Shown here: piece by piece, positions 27,951-37,232 of the stretch
Layout of the letters: every line of letters starts with the position of its first letter
How positions within the stretch are numbered: position 1 is the stretch's first letter
DNA from: Mesorhizobium sp. J18
Lineage (GTDB): Bacteria > Pseudomonadota > Alphaproteobacteria > Rhizobiales > Rhizobiaceae
Direction of reading: 5' to 3'
Assembly: GCF_007829525.1 (NCBI RefSeq)
Contig: NZ_VLJP01000023.1
Coordinates: 1-51,722, forward strand
Length of the DNA: 51,722 bases
Notes under the pieces: generated by a model
Databases searched by the model: none
What the model saw: the letters and a program-made list of their open reading frames with translations, nothing else
Told to the model about the DNA's origin: nothing
Made by a program: the position numbers and the translations under genes

Positions 27951-28338
27951 CTTCCACCGAACCGTTATTGATTGACGCATCAATCAATAATATTGACCGT
28001 TGCGTCAGCGATAGGGTTAGCTGGTTCGGTGATGTGCATCCACCCGGTTTCGAGGCGGGAGGCAAGACTACTGACATAAGGCCTTCAAAAGGCTCGCTGG
28101 CTCGCATAGATACCTTTTTAACAATGGTGGGAACGTACTCGGCGGGCGGGATGCGAATTGGCCGTCAATCGCCGCAATCTTGCCAAGGTTTGACTTGCGT
28201 CGCCCGATTGCCTGCGCTAACCCTCGCCGCGTTGCAGCATGAGCTTGCCGTATCGTATCGATCCCACAGGGCCGATACGGTTCACACTGCGCCTTGAGTA
28301 CGCAGCCTCGCACCTGGCAGGCAACGGAAAGTCGGACC
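27951..28338. other. 388-bp divergent intergenic region ycaQ / nuoA
   Basis: This non-coding stretch should contain the promoters of ycaQ and of the nuo operon. It holds a perfect palindrome at 27965-27990 and a possible -35 hexamer TTGACT at 28190-28195, with CGCTAA at 28215-28220 as a poor -10. An 8-bp inverted repeat, CCGTATCG (28248-28255) and CGATACGG (28273-28280), would lie in the nuoA leader. Nothing in it looks coding. Confidence 0.55.
27965..27990. promoter_or_regulatory. perfect 11-bp-arm palindrome, likely operator
   Basis: TTATTGATTGA (27965-27975) and TCAATCAATAA (27980-27990) are exact inverse complements around CGCA. The site is AT-rich in a GC-rich region and lies 15 bp upstream of the ycaQ start, which is a typical position and size for a dimeric repressor of the TetR type. 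The half-site TTGATTGA resembles operators of BetI-type repressors, but no such gene is in the window. Confidence 0.5.
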
Positions 28339-28704
28339 ATGGATGGACTCTTAAGTTCGTATCTGCCCATCGTGATCTTCATCGGGGTCGCCCTTGCCGT
28401 CGGACTGGCACTGATAGTGGCGCCGTTCCTGGTGGCCTATCGCAATCCCGATCCTGAAAAGCTGTCGGCCTACGAATGCGGCTTCAATGCATTTGACGAT
28501 GCGCGCATGAAGTTCGACGTCCGCTTCTATCTGGTGTCCATTCTCTTCATCATCTTCGACCTCGAAGTCGCCTTCCTGTTTCCGTGGGCCGTGTCCTTCG
28601 GCGAGATCGGGTGGCTGGGCTTCTGGTCCATGATGGTTTTTCTGGGCGTTCTCACCATCGGCTTCATCTATGAGTGGAAAAAGGGAGCGCTGGAATGGGA
28701 TTGA
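28339..28704 (+). CDS. nuoA: NADH-quinone oxidoreductase subunit A
   Basis: A 121-residue membrane subunit of complex I with three transmembrane helices. The conserved loop [20 protein letters not shown] holds the cysteine at the quinone-site loop and is followed by the acidic helix [16 protein letters not shown]. It is the first gene of the nuo operon. Its end overlaps the nuoB start by 10 bp. Confidence 0.97.
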   Translation: MDGLLSSYLPIVIFIGVALAVGLALIVAPFLVAYRNPDPEKLSAYECGFNAFDDARMKFDVRFYLVSILFIIFDLEVAFLFPWAVSFGEIGWLGFWSMMVFLGVLTIGFIYEWKKGALEWD

Positions 28705-29270
28705 ACAATTCAACCCTGATCGCGCCGACACCGAAAGGCGTCATCGACCCGAATACAGGCAATCCTGTCGGGTCCGATGACCGGTTCTTCGGTGCCATCA
28801 ACGAAGAGCTGTCCGACAAGGGTTTCCTCGTTACTTCATCCGAGGCCCTTATCACCTGGGCGCGGACCGGCTCGCTCATGTTCATGACCTTCGGACTTGC
28901 CTGCTGCGCGGTGGAGATGATCCAGACTTCCATGCCGCGCTATGACAGCGAGCGCTTCGGCGTTGCGCCTCGTGCCTCGCCGCGGCAGTCCGATGTCATG
29001 ATCGTTGCCGGCACGCTGACCAACAAGATGGCCCCCGCGCTTCGCAAGGTCTATGACCAGATGCCCGAGCCGCGCTACGTCATCTCCATGGGCTCCTGCG
29101 CCAATGGCGGCGGCTACTATCACTATTCCTATTCGGTCGTGCGCGGCTGCGATCGGGTCGTACCGGTCGATATCTATGTGCCCGGCTGTCCGCCTACCGC
29201 CGAAGCCCTGCTTTACGGCATTCTTCTTCTGCAAAAGAAGATCCGCCGAACCGGCACCATCGAACGTTAG
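28695..29270 (+). CDS. nuoB: NADH-quinone oxidoreductase subunit B
   Basis: A 191-residue peripheral-arm subunit carrying cluster N2, the last iron-sulfur cluster before quinone. The four ligands are Cys70 and Cys71 (GLACCAVE), Cys135 (GSCANGG) and Cys165 (PGCPP). The ATG at 28695 gives the usual alphaproteobacterial N terminus ([11 protein letters not shown]). The gene overlaps nuoA and lies 8 bp before nuoC. Confidence 0.98.
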   Translation: MGLNNSTLIAPTPKGVIDPNTGNPVGSDDRFFGAINEELSDKGFLVTSSEALITWARTGSLMFMTFGLACCAVEMIQTSMPRYDSERFGVAPRASPRQSDVMIVAGTLTNKMAPALRKVYDQMPEPRYVISMGSCANGGGYYHYSYSVVRGCDRVVPVDIYVPGCPPTAEALLYGILLLQKKIRRTGTIER

Positions 29271-29278
29271 GTCGTGCA

Positions 29279-29881
29279 ATGAGCGAAGTTCTCAAGGATC
29301 TGGCGGCCTACGCCAAGGAAAAGCTCGACGCCCAGATTCAGGACGCCATTGTGGCTTATGGCGAGCTTACTCTCCTCGTGGAGCCGGGCGATATCATTGA
29401 TGTGCTGAACTTCCTCAAGTCGGATGTTCAATGCCAGTTCATTTCCTTCATCGACATCAGCGGAGCGGATTATCCGGCGCGCGAAAAGCGCTTTGATGTC
29501 GTCTATCATTTGTTGTCACCGCGCCAGAACCAGCGCATTCGAGTGAAGGTGGCCACGGACGAGGAAACGCCTATTCCCTCGGCGGTGGAGGTTTTTCCGG
29601 CAGCCGGATGGTATGAGCGCGAGGTCTATGATCTCTACGGTGTGCTTTTCACCGGGCATCCGGACCTTCGCCGTATCCTCACAGACTACGGCTTCGAGGG
29701 GCACCCGCTGCGCAAGGACTTCCCGCTGACAGGCTTCGTCGAGGTGCGCTATGACGACGACGCAAAACGGGTTGTTTACGAGCCTGTGGAGCTCCGCCAG
29801 GAATTCCGCAACTTCGACTTCCTCTCACCCTGGGAGGGTACGGATTATGTGCTGCCGGGAGATGAGAAGGCGAAGCAGTGA
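29279..29881 (+). CDS. nuoC: NADH-quinone oxidoreductase subunit C
   Basis: A 200-residue (30 kDa-type) subunit of the complex I connecting module. It has the family signature [22 protein letters not shown] followed by [20 protein letters not shown]. The C terminus reads [18 protein letters not shown], a normal end. Its TGA stop (29879-29881) lies inside the first GTGAATG copy of the inserted inverted-repeat element. The insertion therefore abuts or slightly recasts the end of nuoC without visible damage to the protein. Confidence 0.97.
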   Translation: MSEVLKDLAAYAKEKLDAQIQDAIVAYGELTLLVEPGDIIDVLNFLKSDVQCQFISFIDISGADYPAREKRFDVVYHLLSPRQNQRIRVKVATDEETPIPSAVEVFPAAGWYEREVYDLYGVLFTGHPDLRRILTDYGFEGHPLRKDFPLTGFVEVRYDDDAKRVVYEPVELRQEFRNFDFLSPWEGTDYVLPGDEKAKQ

Positions 29882-29905
29882 ATGGTGAATGGTGAATGGT
29901 GAATG
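29878..29905 (+). repeat. left arm: four tandem GTGAATG heptamers
   Basis: Four exact 7-bp copies. The first contains the nuoC stop TGA (29879-29881), and the ATG of the fourth (29903-29905) is the start codon of the enclosed gene. The arm is the inverse complement of 30288-30315. Confidence 0.97.
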
Positions 29906-30283
29906 GACGAGAAGCCGGAGCAGATCCGCGACTACCGCGACCTGATCGTCTGGCAAGAAGCAATGGATATTGCCGAAGAAGTGTATCGTTTGACGCGGCA
30001 GTTTCCTCGCGAGGAGCTGTTCGGCATGACGTCGCAACTGCGGCGGTGTGCAGCCTCCATTCCCGCCAACATCGCAGAGGGATATGGTCGCGGTCAGAGG
30101 CGGACATTCATTCAGTTTCTTCGTATAGCTCAGGGGTCTTTGAAGGAACTAGAAACGCATTTGGCACTCAGCGTGCGGGTCGGTTTGTTGAAAGCTGTGG
30201 AAGGCAATCAAATGAACGACCGCTGCTCGCGTTTGGGAAAGCGACTGGTTCAATTCGTGAGGTCGCTCGGCGAACCGAAATGA
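29903..30283 (+). CDS. S23 / four-helix-bundle protein (23S rRNA IVS-encoded family)
   Basis: A 126-residue protein with the complete family pattern: DLIVWQEAMDIAEEVYRLT, FPREELFGMTSQLRRCAASIPANIAEGYGR, and FLRIAQGSLKELETHLAL. These form four amphipathic helices and the proteins assemble as pentamer barrels in known structures. The family occurs in intervening sequences of 23S rRNA genes and includes the Avd accessory protein of diversity-generating retroelements; no reverse transcriptase or variable repeat is nearby here. Its biochemical role is not established, although nucleic-acid binding is likely. The start lies in the last heptamer copy, 21 bp after the nuoC stop, with no strong ribosome-binding site. 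Translation is probably coupled to nuoC and would be hindered by the stem. Confidence 0.92.
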   Translation: MDEKPEQIRDYRDLIVWQEAMDIAEEVYRLTRQFPREELFGMTSQLRRCAASIPANIAEGYGRGQRRTFIQFLRIAQGSLKELETHLALSVRVGLLKAVEGNQMNDRCSRLGKRLVQFVRSLGEPK

Positions 30284-30287
30284 TCAC

Positions 30288-30315
30288 CATTCACCATTCA
30301 CCATTCACCATTCAC
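30288..30315 (+). repeat. right arm: four tandem CATTCAC heptamers
   Basis: Four exact copies of the complement of the left arm, preceded by a partial copy (TCAC at 30284-30287). The arm begins four bases after the stop of the enclosed gene and ends 22 bp before the nuoD start. Confidence 0.97.
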
Positions 30316-30337
30316 CTGTGTGTTGCAGGTCGATCCA

Positions 30338-31528
30338 ATGCCTGAAACCTCCGTCCGCAACTTCAACATCAATTTCGGCCCGCAACATCCTGCTGCACAT
30401 GGCGTCTTGCGCCTTGTACTGGAGCTGGACGGTGAGGTGGTCGAACGTGTCGATCCGCATATCGGCCTCTTGCACCGGGGCACCGAGAAGCTGATGGAGC
30501 ACAAGACCTATCTGCAGGCTGTGCCTTATCTCGACCGTCTCGACTATGTGGCTCCGATGAACCAGGAGCACGCCTTCGCGCTGGCAGTGGAGCGGCTGCT
30601 CGGCATCGACGTTCCAATCCGCGGTCAGCTGATCCGCGTACTTTATTGCGAGATCGGCCGCATACTCAGCCATTTGTTGAACATCACCACGCAGGCCATG
30701 GATGTTGGCGCGCTCACCCCGCCGCTGTGGGGCTTCGAAGAGCGCGAGAAGCTGATGGTCTTCTATGAGCGTGCGTCGGGCTCGCGCATGCATGCGGCCT
30801 ATTTCCGCCCGGGCGGCGTGCATCAGGATCTTCCCGATCAGCTCGTCGAGGATATCGGCAAGTGGATCGATCCGTTCCTCAAAACGGTCGATGATCTGGA
30901 CGAACTGCTTACGGATAACCGCATCTACAAGCAGCGCAATGTCGATATCGGTGTGGTGTCGCTGGAAGATGCCTGGGCTTGGGGATTCTCGGGCGTCATG
31001 GTGCGTGGTTCCGGAGCCCCATGGGATCTGCGCAAGAGCCAGCCCTATGAATGCTATGCCGAGATGGATTTCGACATTCCCGTCGGCAAGAACGGCGACT
31101 GCTACGACCGCTATCTGATCCGTATGGAGGAGATGCGCCAGTCGGCCAAGATCATGCGCCAATGCGTCGACCGCCTGCTCGGCAAGGATCGCAAGGGCCC
31201 GGTCTCGAACACCGACGGCAAGATCGTGCCGCCGAAGCGTGCCGCCATGAAGCGTTCGATGGAAGCGCTCATCCACCACTTCAAGCTTTATACCGAAGGC
31301 TATCGGGTGCCCGAGGGCGAAGTTTATGCCGCCGTTGAGGCGCCGAAGGGCGAGTTCGGCGTCTATCTTGTTGCGGACGGAACCAACAAGCCTTACCGCT
31401 GCAAGTTGCGGGCCCCCGGTTTCGCGCATCTGCAGGCCATGGACTTCCTCTGCCGCGGCCACTTGCTGGCCGACGTCTCGGCCATCCTCGGCTCCATCGA
31501 CATCGTGTTTGGTGAGGTTGACAGATAA
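30338..31528 (+). CDS. nuoD: NADH-quinone oxidoreductase subunit D
   Basis: A 396-residue (49 kDa-type) subunit that helps form the quinone-binding pocket. It begins with the conserved [20 protein letters not shown] and contains [14 protein letters not shown] and, at the end, [22 protein letters not shown]. The ATG at 30338 is chosen: AGGT lies 7 bases before it, and the resulting length equals the family norm. A GTG at 30320 would add six residues and sits right at the inserted element. The stop overlaps the nuoE start (TAATG). Confidence 0.97.
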   Translation: MPETSVRNFNINFGPQHPAAHGVLRLVLELDGEVVERVDPHIGLLHRGTEKLMEHKTYLQAVPYLDRLDYVAPMNQEHAFALAVERLLGIDVPIRGQLIRVLYCEIGRILSHLLNITTQAMDVGALTPPLWGFEEREKLMVFYERASGSRMHAAYFRPGGVHQDLPDQLVEDIGKWIDPFLKTVDDLDELLTDNRIYKQRNVDIGVVSLEDAWAWGFSGVMVRGSGAPWDLRKSQPYECYAEMDFDIPVGKNGDCYDRYLIRMEEMRQSAKIMRQCVDRLLGKDRKGPVSNTDGKIVPPKRAAMKRSMEALIHHFKLYTEGYRVPEGEVYAAVEAPKGEFGVYLVADGTNKPYRCKLRAPGFAHLQAMDFLCRGHLLADVSAILGSIDIVFGEVDR

Positions 31529-32760
31529 TGAGTGTTCGCCGTCTCGCCGACGAAGACGTCCAGCCGAAATCCTTCGCCTTCACGAGGGAGAACGCGTCCT
31601 GGGCGAAGCACACGATCAGGAAGTACCCCAAGGGCCGTGAGGCTTCGGCGGTCATCCCGCTGCTGATGCGTGTGCAGGAGCAGGAAGGCTGGGTGACGCG
31701 ACCGGCTATAGAATATGTAGCCGAGTTGCTCGACATGCCGCTGATCCGGGTGCTCGAGGTGGCGACCTTCTACACGCAGTTTCAGCTCAAGCCGGTGGGC
31801 ACCAGGGCCCATGTGCAGGTCTGCGGGACTACGCCATGCATGCTGCGCGGTGCCGGCGAGCTGATTGACGTCTGCAGGGCAAGAATTCATCCAGAACCGC
31901 TGCACACCAACGAGACCGGCACGCTTTCCTGGGAAGAGGTCGAATGCCAGGGCGCCTGCGTCAACGCACCGATGGTCATGATCTTCAAGGATACCTATGA
32001 GGATCTGACCCCCGAACGGCTGGAAGAGATCATCGACGCCTTCGAAGCCGGCAAGGGCGACACGATCAAGCCGGGCACGCAGATTGACAGAATTTCGTCA
32101 GCGCCGGCGTCGGGCCTGACCTCGCTGACGGACGAAAAGGCGATCCTGAAGGTATCGCGGGACAAGGAAGCGCATTTCTCCGGCGCCAGGGCCGCGGCCG
32201 TCCCTCCGTCCAACGCCGCCAAGCCGAAGACGGACGCTGTGGAAACCGACAAGGCAATCAAGTCGCCTTCGCCCGTTAAAACGAGAAGCAACGGTGAAAG
32301 GGCAGCAAGCGTTCCGTCGCCGAAAGCCGACAGGCATCGAGCCGATCGTGTCTCTGAGGAGAGCGAGGTTTCCACCAGGCAGCGCCAGCACAGCGGTAAG
32401 CCGAAAACCGCTCCGCAGGCTTTCAAGGCGCCGGAAGCCGGTCGTCCCAAGACCTTGCCGCCTGCAAAGCCGAGCCTCGATGACAAGAACAGGCCGGAGG
32501 CCATGGAGCGTCCGGCACAGCCGGACGACCTGAAGATGATTTCCGGCGTCGGCCCCAAGATCGAGAGCATTTTGAATGGTCTCGGCATTTATACCTATGC
32601 GCAGGTCGCATCTTGGAAGAAAGCCGAGCGCGCCTGGGTTGATGGCTATCTGCAATTCAAGGGGCGCATCGAACGCGATGACTGGGTGAGACAGGCCAAG
32701 GCCCTCGCCAAGGGCGGGCCGGCCGAATATGAGCGCGTTTTCGGCAAGAAGCCGCGGTGA
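31528..32760 (+). CDS. nuoE: NADH-quinone oxidoreductase subunit E with C-terminal helix-hairpin-helix extension
   Basis: The first 190 or so of 410 residues are the thioredoxin-like 24 kDa subunit with the 2Fe-2S cluster ligands Cys99, Cys104, Cys140 and Cys144. A low-complexity linker rich in Lys, Pro, Ala and Ser covers about 195-330. Residues 333-410 then form a helix-hairpin-helix-like domain, DDLKMISGVGPKIESIL followed by a YAQVASW and a WVDGYLQF segment. Core NuoE proteins have about 160-200 residues, so the gene has doubled in length. Such extensions are usual in Rhizobiales, but the role of the tail in complex I is not known to me. Confidence 0.95.
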   Translation: MSVRRLADEDVQPKSFAFTRENASWAKHTIRKYPKGREASAVIPLLMRVQEQEGWVTRPAIEYVAELLDMPLIRVLEVATFYTQFQLKPVGTRAHVQVCGTTPCMLRGAGELIDVCRARIHPEPLHTNETGTLSWEEVECQGACVNAPMVMIFKDTYEDLTPERLEEIIDAFEAGKGDTIKPGTQIDRISSAPASGLTSLTDEKAILKVSRDKEAHFSGARAAAVPPSNAAKPKTDAVETDKAIKSPSPVKTRSNGERAASVPSPKADRHRADRVSEESEVSTRQRQHSGKPKTAPQAFKAPEAGRPKTLPPAKPSLDDKNRPEAMERPAQPDDLKMISGVGPKIESILNGLGIYTYAQVASWKKAERAWVDGYLQFKGRIERDDWVRQAKALAKGGPAEYERVFGKKPR

Positions 32761-32771
32761 AGGATTGAGCC

Positions 32772-34076
32772 ATGCTAGCCGACAAGGACCGCATATTCAC
32801 CAACATCTACGGCCAGTTCGACCGCTCGCTAAAGGGCGCCATGGCACGCGGACATTGGGACAACACCAAGGGCCTGCTCGACAAGGGACGCGACTGGATC
32901 ATCAATGAGATGAAGGCGTCAGGCCTGCGCGGGCGTGGCGGCGCAGGCTTTCCGACAGGGTTGAAATGGTCCTTTATGCCGAAGGAATCCGACGGCCGGC
33001 CGCACTATCTGGTGGTCAATGCCGACGAATCCGAGCCTGGCACCTGCAAGGACCGCGAAATCATGCGCCACGATCCGCATACGCTGGTCGAGGGGTGTCT
33101 GGTCGCTGGCTTCGCCATGGGAGCGCATGCGGCTTATATCTATGTGCGCGGCGAGTTCATCCGCGAGCGTGAGGCCCTGCAGCGTGCCGTCGATGAAGCC
33201 TATGACGCGGGCCTGATCGGCGCCAACAACAAGAATGGCTGGGATTTCGACATCATCGTCCATCACGGCGCCGGTGCCTATATCTGCGGCGAGGAGACTG
33301 CGCTTCTGGAAAGCCTTGAAGGCAAGAAAGGCCAGCCGCGCCTGAAGCCGCCTTTCCCAGCCAATGTCGGTCTCTACGGCTGTCCGACCACCGTCAACAA
33401 TGTCGAATCCATAGCCGTCGCGCCGACCATCCTGCGCCGCGGCGCGGCCTGGTTCTCCTCCTTCGGGCGACCGAACAATGTCGGCACCAAGCTCTTCTGC
33501 ATATCGGGTCATGTGGAGAACCCGTGCACCGTGGAAGAAGAGATGTCTATTCCTTTCCGCGAACTGATCGAGCGCCATTGTGGCGGCATCCGTGGCGGCT
33601 GGGACAATCTTCTCGCGGTCATCCCCGGCGGCTCTTCGGTACCGCTGGTTCCGGCCGAGCAGATCATCGACACGCCGATGGATTTCGACGCTCTGCGCGA
33701 TTTAAAATCCGGCCTCGGCACAGCAGCCGTCATCGTCATGGACAAGTCCACGGACATCGTGAAGGCGATCGCGCGGCTTTCCTACTTCTACAAACACGAA
33801 AGCTGCGGCCAGTGCACGCCCTGCCGCGAAGGCACGGGCTGGATGTGGCGCGTCATGGAACGCCTGGTTCGTGGCGAGGCGCACAAGCATGAGATCGACA
33901 TGCTGCTCGACGTTACCAAACAGGTCGAGGGCCACACCATCTGTGCTCTGGGCGACGCGGCGGCCTGGCCGATCCAGGGTCTGATCCGGCATTTCCGCCC
34001 GGAGATCGAGCGGCGCATCGACGAATTCTCCCGCAACGCGCACCGCAACGAGCCGGTGCTGGTGGCTGCGGAATAA
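32772..34076 (+). CDS. nuoF: NADH-quinone oxidoreductase subunit F
   Basis: A 434-residue (51 kDa-type) subunit that binds NADH and FMN and starts electron transfer. The glycine-rich NADH/FMN region is [16 protein letters not shown] near residues 50-66, and the FMN-contact stretch [14 protein letters not shown] follows. The 4Fe-4S cluster N3 ligands are Cys345, Cys348, Cys351 ([11 protein letters not shown]) and Cys391 (TICALGD). It lies 11 bp after nuoE. Confidence 0.98.
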   Translation: MLADKDRIFTNIYGQFDRSLKGAMARGHWDNTKGLLDKGRDWIINEMKASGLRGRGGAGFPTGLKWSFMPKESDGRPHYLVVNADESEPGTCKDREIMRHDPHTLVEGCLVAGFAMGAHAAYIYVRGEFIREREALQRAVDEAYDAGLIGANNKNGWDFDIIVHHGAGAYICGEETALLESLEGKKGQPRLKPPFPANVGLYGCPTTVNNVESIAVAPTILRRGAAWFSSFGRPNNVGTKLFCISGHVENPCTVEEEMSIPFRELIERHCGGIRGGWDNLLAVIPGGSSVPLVPAEQIIDTPMDFDALRDLKSGLGTAAVIVMDKSTDIVKAIARLSYFYKHESCGQCTPCREGTGWMWRVMERLVRGEAHKHEIDMLLDVTKQVEGHTICALGDAAAWPIQGLIRHFRPEIERRIDEFSRNAHRNEPVLVAAE

Positions 34077-34093
34077 CACCGGCGGATAGCGAT

Positions 34094-36175
34094 ATGGCTA
34101 AACTGAAAGTCGACGGCAAAGAGATCGAGGTTCCCGATCACTACACGCTGCTTCAGGCGGCGGAAGAGGCGGGCGCGGAAGTGCCGCGCTTCTGCTTTCA
34201 TGAGCGGCTGTCGATTGCCGGCAACTGCCGCATGTGCCTGATCGAGGTCAAGGGCGGTCCACCGAAGCCGGCTGCTTCCTGTGCCATGGGCGTGCGTGAT
34301 TTGCGTCCAGGGCCGAATGGCGAAGTGCCGGAAATCTTCACCAACACCCCGATGGTGAAGAAGGCGCGCGAAGGCGTCATGGAATTCCTGCTGATCAACC
34401 ATCCGCTAGATTGCCCGATCTGCGACCAGGGCGGCGAGTGCGACCTGCAGGATCAGGCCATGGCCTACGGCGTCGATGCTTCGCGCTACCACGAGAACAA
34501 GCGGGCGGTGGAGGACAAGTATATCGGCCCGCTGGTCAAGACGATCATGACGCGCTGCATCCACTGCACGCGCTGCGTCCGCTTCACCACCGAGGTCGGC
34601 GGCATCTCCGAGCTCGGGGCGACTGGCCGTGGCGAGGATATGGAGATCACCACCTATCTCGAACGCGCCATGACCTCCGAATTGCAGGGCAATGTCATCG
34701 ATTTGTGCCCGGTCGGCGCGCTGACCTCCAGACCATACGCCTTCCAGGCGCGTCCGTGGGAGCTGACGAAGACCGAATCCATCGACGTGATGGATGCCGT
34801 CGGTTCCGCCATCCGGGTCGATACGCGTGGCCGCGAGGTCATGCGCATCCTGCCGCGCGTCAACGACGCCGTGAACGAAGAATGGATTTCCGACAAGACC
34901 CGCTTCATCTGGGACGGACTACGCACCCAGCGCCTCGACCGGCCCTATGTCCGCCGTGACGGCCGTCTCGTCCCCGCGTCCTGGAAGGATGCCTTCGAGG
35001 CGGTGAGGGTAGCGGTTGCCAAGGCCGCCCCTGAAAGAATCGGTGCGATCGCCGGCGACCTTGCAGCCGTCGAGGAGATGTATGCGCTGAAGCTGCTTAT
35101 GCAGTCACTTGGCAGCGCCAATTACGATTGCCGCCAGGACGGCACGGCGCTCCATCCCGCACGGGGCAGGGCGAGCTACATCTTCAATCCGACCATAGAA
35201 GGCATCGAAGACGCTGACGCGCTCCTGGTCATCGGTGCCAATCCCCGTTTCGAGGCTGCTGTCCTGAATGCGCGCATCCGCAAGCGCTGGCGCATGGGCG
35301 AGTTTCCGATCGGCGTGATCGGTGATGCGGGCGACCTGCGCTACGATTATGAGATGCTCGGTGCCGGCCCGGAGACGCTGAAGGATCTGGTGGAGGGCAC
35401 CGGCAAGTTCTTGTCTGTCCTGAAGCGCGCGAAGCGTCCGATGGTCATTGTCGGGCAGGGTGCTCTGGTACGTCCCGACGGTGCAGCGGTGCTCGCGCTG
35501 GCGGCACAGCTTGCGGTCAACGTCAAGGCGGTGTCGGCCGAGTGGAACGGTTTTGCCGTATTGCATACGGCTGCCGTGCGTGTCGGCGGGCTTGATGTCG
35601 GCTTCGTACCAGGCGAAGGCGGCAAGGATGTCGCCGGCATGATGGGCGCTATGGACGTTCTCTTCCTGCTCGGCGCCGACGAATTCGACATGGACAGGAT
35701 CGGTAATGCCTTCACGGTCTACATCGGTACCCATGGCGACGCAGGTGCGCATCGCGCTGACGTCATTCTGCCGGCTGCGACCTATACCGAAAAGTCGGGC
35801 ATCTATGTCAACACAGAGGGCCGCGTGCAGATGACCAAGCGCGCTGGCTTTGCACCGGGCGAGGCGAGGGAGGACTGGGCGATCCTGAGGGCTCTGTCCG
35901 ATGTGCTCGGCCACAAGCTGCCTTTCGATTCGCTGCCGCAACTGCGCGCGAAGCTTTATGCGGACTATCCGCATTTCGCCGCGATCGACGGCATCGCGCC
36001 GGGGGACTTTGCTGATGTCGTCCGCTTGGCCGAGCCGACCGGGCGTCTCACAAAGGCGCCGTTTGTCTCGACGGTGAAAGATTTCTACCTCACAAACCCG
36101 ATCGCGCGGGCTTCGGCCGTCATGGCCGAATGCTCCGCACTGGCGCGCGGCGGTTTCAGGCAGGCTGCCGAGTAA
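34094..36175 (+). CDS. nuoG: NADH-quinone oxidoreductase subunit G
   Basis: A 693-residue (75 kDa-type) subunit carrying a chain of iron-sulfur clusters. The N-terminal ferredoxin domain has [21 protein letters not shown]. It is followed by [19 protein letters not shown] and the two-cysteine-pair region [13 protein letters not shown]. The C-terminal half is a molybdopterin-oxidoreductase-like domain without cofactor. The length is the alphaproteobacterial/mitochondrial type rather than the 900-residue enterobacterial type. Confidence 0.98.
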   Translation: MAKLKVDGKEIEVPDHYTLLQAAEEAGAEVPRFCFHERLSIAGNCRMCLIEVKGGPPKPAASCAMGVRDLRPGPNGEVPEIFTNTPMVKKAREGVMEFLLINHPLDCPICDQGGECDLQDQAMAYGVDASRYHENKRAVEDKYIGPLVKTIMTRCIHCTRCVRFTTEVGGISELGATGRGEDMEITTYLERAMTSELQGNVIDLCPVGALTSRPYAFQARPWELTKTESIDVMDAVGSAIRVDTRGREVMRILPRVNDAVNEEWISDKTRFIWDGLRTQRLDRPYVRRDGRLVPASWKDAFEAVRVAVAKAAPERIGAIAGDLAAVEEMYALKLLMQSLGSANYDCRQDGTALHPARGRASYIFNPTIEGIEDADALLVIGANPRFEAAVLNARIRKRWRMGEFPIGVIGDAGDLRYDYEMLGAGPETLKDLVEGTGKFLSVLKRAKRPMVIVGQGALVRPDGAAVLALAAQLAVNVKAVSAEWNGFAVLHTAAVRVGGLDVGFVPGEGGKDVAGMMGAMDVLFLLGADEFDMDRIGNAFTVYIGTHGDAGAHRADVILPAATYTEKSGIYVNTEGRVQMTKRAGFAPGEAREDWAILRALSDVLGHKLPFDSLPQLRAKLYADYPHFAAIDGIAPGDFADVVRLAEPTGRLTKAPFVSTVKDFYLTNPIARASAVMAECSALARGGFRQAAE

Positions 36176-36185
36176 GGGCTGATCG

Positions 36186-37232
36186 ATGGAATCCTTCTTC
36201 ACATTCTATGTTCTTCCGGCCCTGATCATTCTTCTGAAGTCGGTGGCGCTTATCGTCATCCTGCTGATTCTGGTGGCCTACCTGCTCTATGCTGACCGCA
36301 AGATCTGGGCTGCGGTGCAGCTTCGTCGGGGGCCGAATGTCGTTGGCCCCTGGGGCACGCTGCAGGCCTTTGCCGATCTTCTGAAATTTGTCTTCAAGGA
36401 GCCGGTGATTCCGTCGGGTGCCAACAAGGGCGTGTTCCTTTTGGCGCCGCTCGTCTCCGCCGTACTGGCCATCGCCGCCTGGGCGGTGATCCCGGTCAAT
36501 GAGGGCTGGGCGGTTGCGAATATCAATGTCGGTATCCTTTATGTCTTCGCGATCTCCTCGCTCGAGGTTTACGGCGTGATCATGGGCGGCTGGGCGTCCA
36601 ACTCGAAATATCCTTTCCTAGGGGCGCTGCGCTCGGCCGCACAGATGGTATCTTATGAGGTCTCCATCGGCTTCGTGATCGTCACGGTGCTTCTCGCGGT
36701 CGGTTCGCTTAACCTGACCGATATCGTCCTGTCACAACAGGACGGCCTCGGGACGCATCTCGGTCTACCCAACACCTTCCTCGATTGGCATTGGCTGGCG
36801 CTGTTCCCGATGTTCATCATCTTCTTCATCTCGGCGCTGGCCGAGACGAACAGGCCACCCTTCGACCTGGTGGAAGCCGAATCGGAACTCGTTGCCGGTC
36901 ACATGATCGAGTATTCGTCGACGCCATTCCTGCTCTTCTTCCTCGGCGAATATGTCGCGATCGTGCTGATGTGTGCGCTGACGACAATCCTGTTCCTGGG
37001 CGGATGGCTGCCGCCCTTCGATTTCGCGCCCTTCACCTGGATCCCGGGCGTCATCTGGTTCGTCCTCAAGGTCTGTATGGTGTTCTTCATGTTCGCCATG
37101 GTGAAGGCTTTCGTGCCGCGCTATCGCTACGACCAATTGATGCGGCTCGGCTGGAAGGTGTTCCTGCCAATTTCACTCTTCATGGTCGTGGCTACGGCTG
37201 TCTTCCTCAAGGTTACCGGATTGGTGGCGTGA
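36186..37232 (+). CDS. nuoH: NADH-quinone oxidoreductase subunit H
   Basis: A 348-residue membrane subunit at the junction with the peripheral arm, lining the quinone channel. Conserved loops are [22 protein letters not shown] near the N terminus and [20 protein letters not shown], whose acidic residues belong to the proton/quinone funnel. Eight or more transmembrane helices are visible. Its TGA overlaps the ATG of the following small gene. Confidence 0.97.
   Translation: MESFFTFYVLPALIILLKSVALIVILLILVAYLLYADRKIWAAVQLRRGPNVVGPWGTLQAFADLLKFVFKEPVIPSGANKGVFLLAPLVSAVLAIAAWAVIPVNEGWAVANINVGILYVFAISSLEVYGVIMGGWASNSKYPFLGALRSAAQMVSYEVSIGFVIVTVLLAVGSLNLTDIVLSQQDGLGTHLGLPNTFLDWHWLALFPMFIIFFISALAETNRPPFDLVEAESELVAGHMIEYSSTPFLLFFLGEYVAIVLMCALTTILFLGGWLPPFDFAPFTWIPGVIWFVLKVCMVFFMFAMVKAFVPRYRYDQLMRLGWKVFLPISLFMVVATAVFLKVTGLVA

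Larger units (their letters stand above)
29878..30315. mobile_element. IVS-like element with heptamer inverted repeats inserted between nuoC and nuoD
   Basis: A 438-bp unit starts with four tandem copies of GTGAATG (29878-29905) and ends with four copies of the complement CATTCAC (30288-30315). The match extends one base further inward to a perfect 29-bp inverted repeat. The only gene inside belongs to the S23/four-helix-bundle family, known from intervening sequences of 23S rRNA genes, whose ends likewise pair. No transposase and no clear target duplication were seen. The spacer between nuoC and nuoD is otherwise about 20 bp, so the unit looks inserted. How it moves is unknown. Confidence 0.7.

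Noticed and set aside
28674-28694. Longer nuoB start inside nuoA
   Set aside because: The extra residues MEKGSAG are out of family and the ATG at 28695 gives the usual N terminus.
29903-30283. Avd gene of a diversity-generating retroelement
   Set aside because: The fold is shared, but there is no reverse transcriptase, template repeat or variable target gene in the window.
29878-30315. CRISPR array or simple microsatellite artefact
   Set aside because: The repeats are 7-bp direct tandems without spacers, inverted at two sites around a recognisable gene, so neither a CRISPR array nor a single random microsatellite explains them.
35105-36202. Open frame of 365 codons opposite nuoG
   Set aside because: Same kind of antisense shadow; nuoG is complete and of normal length.
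36785-37231. Upstream 149 codons of the frame that ends at 37423
   Set aside because: This part overlaps nuoH in another frame and is not membrane-like; only the portion from 37232 has a credible start and composition.
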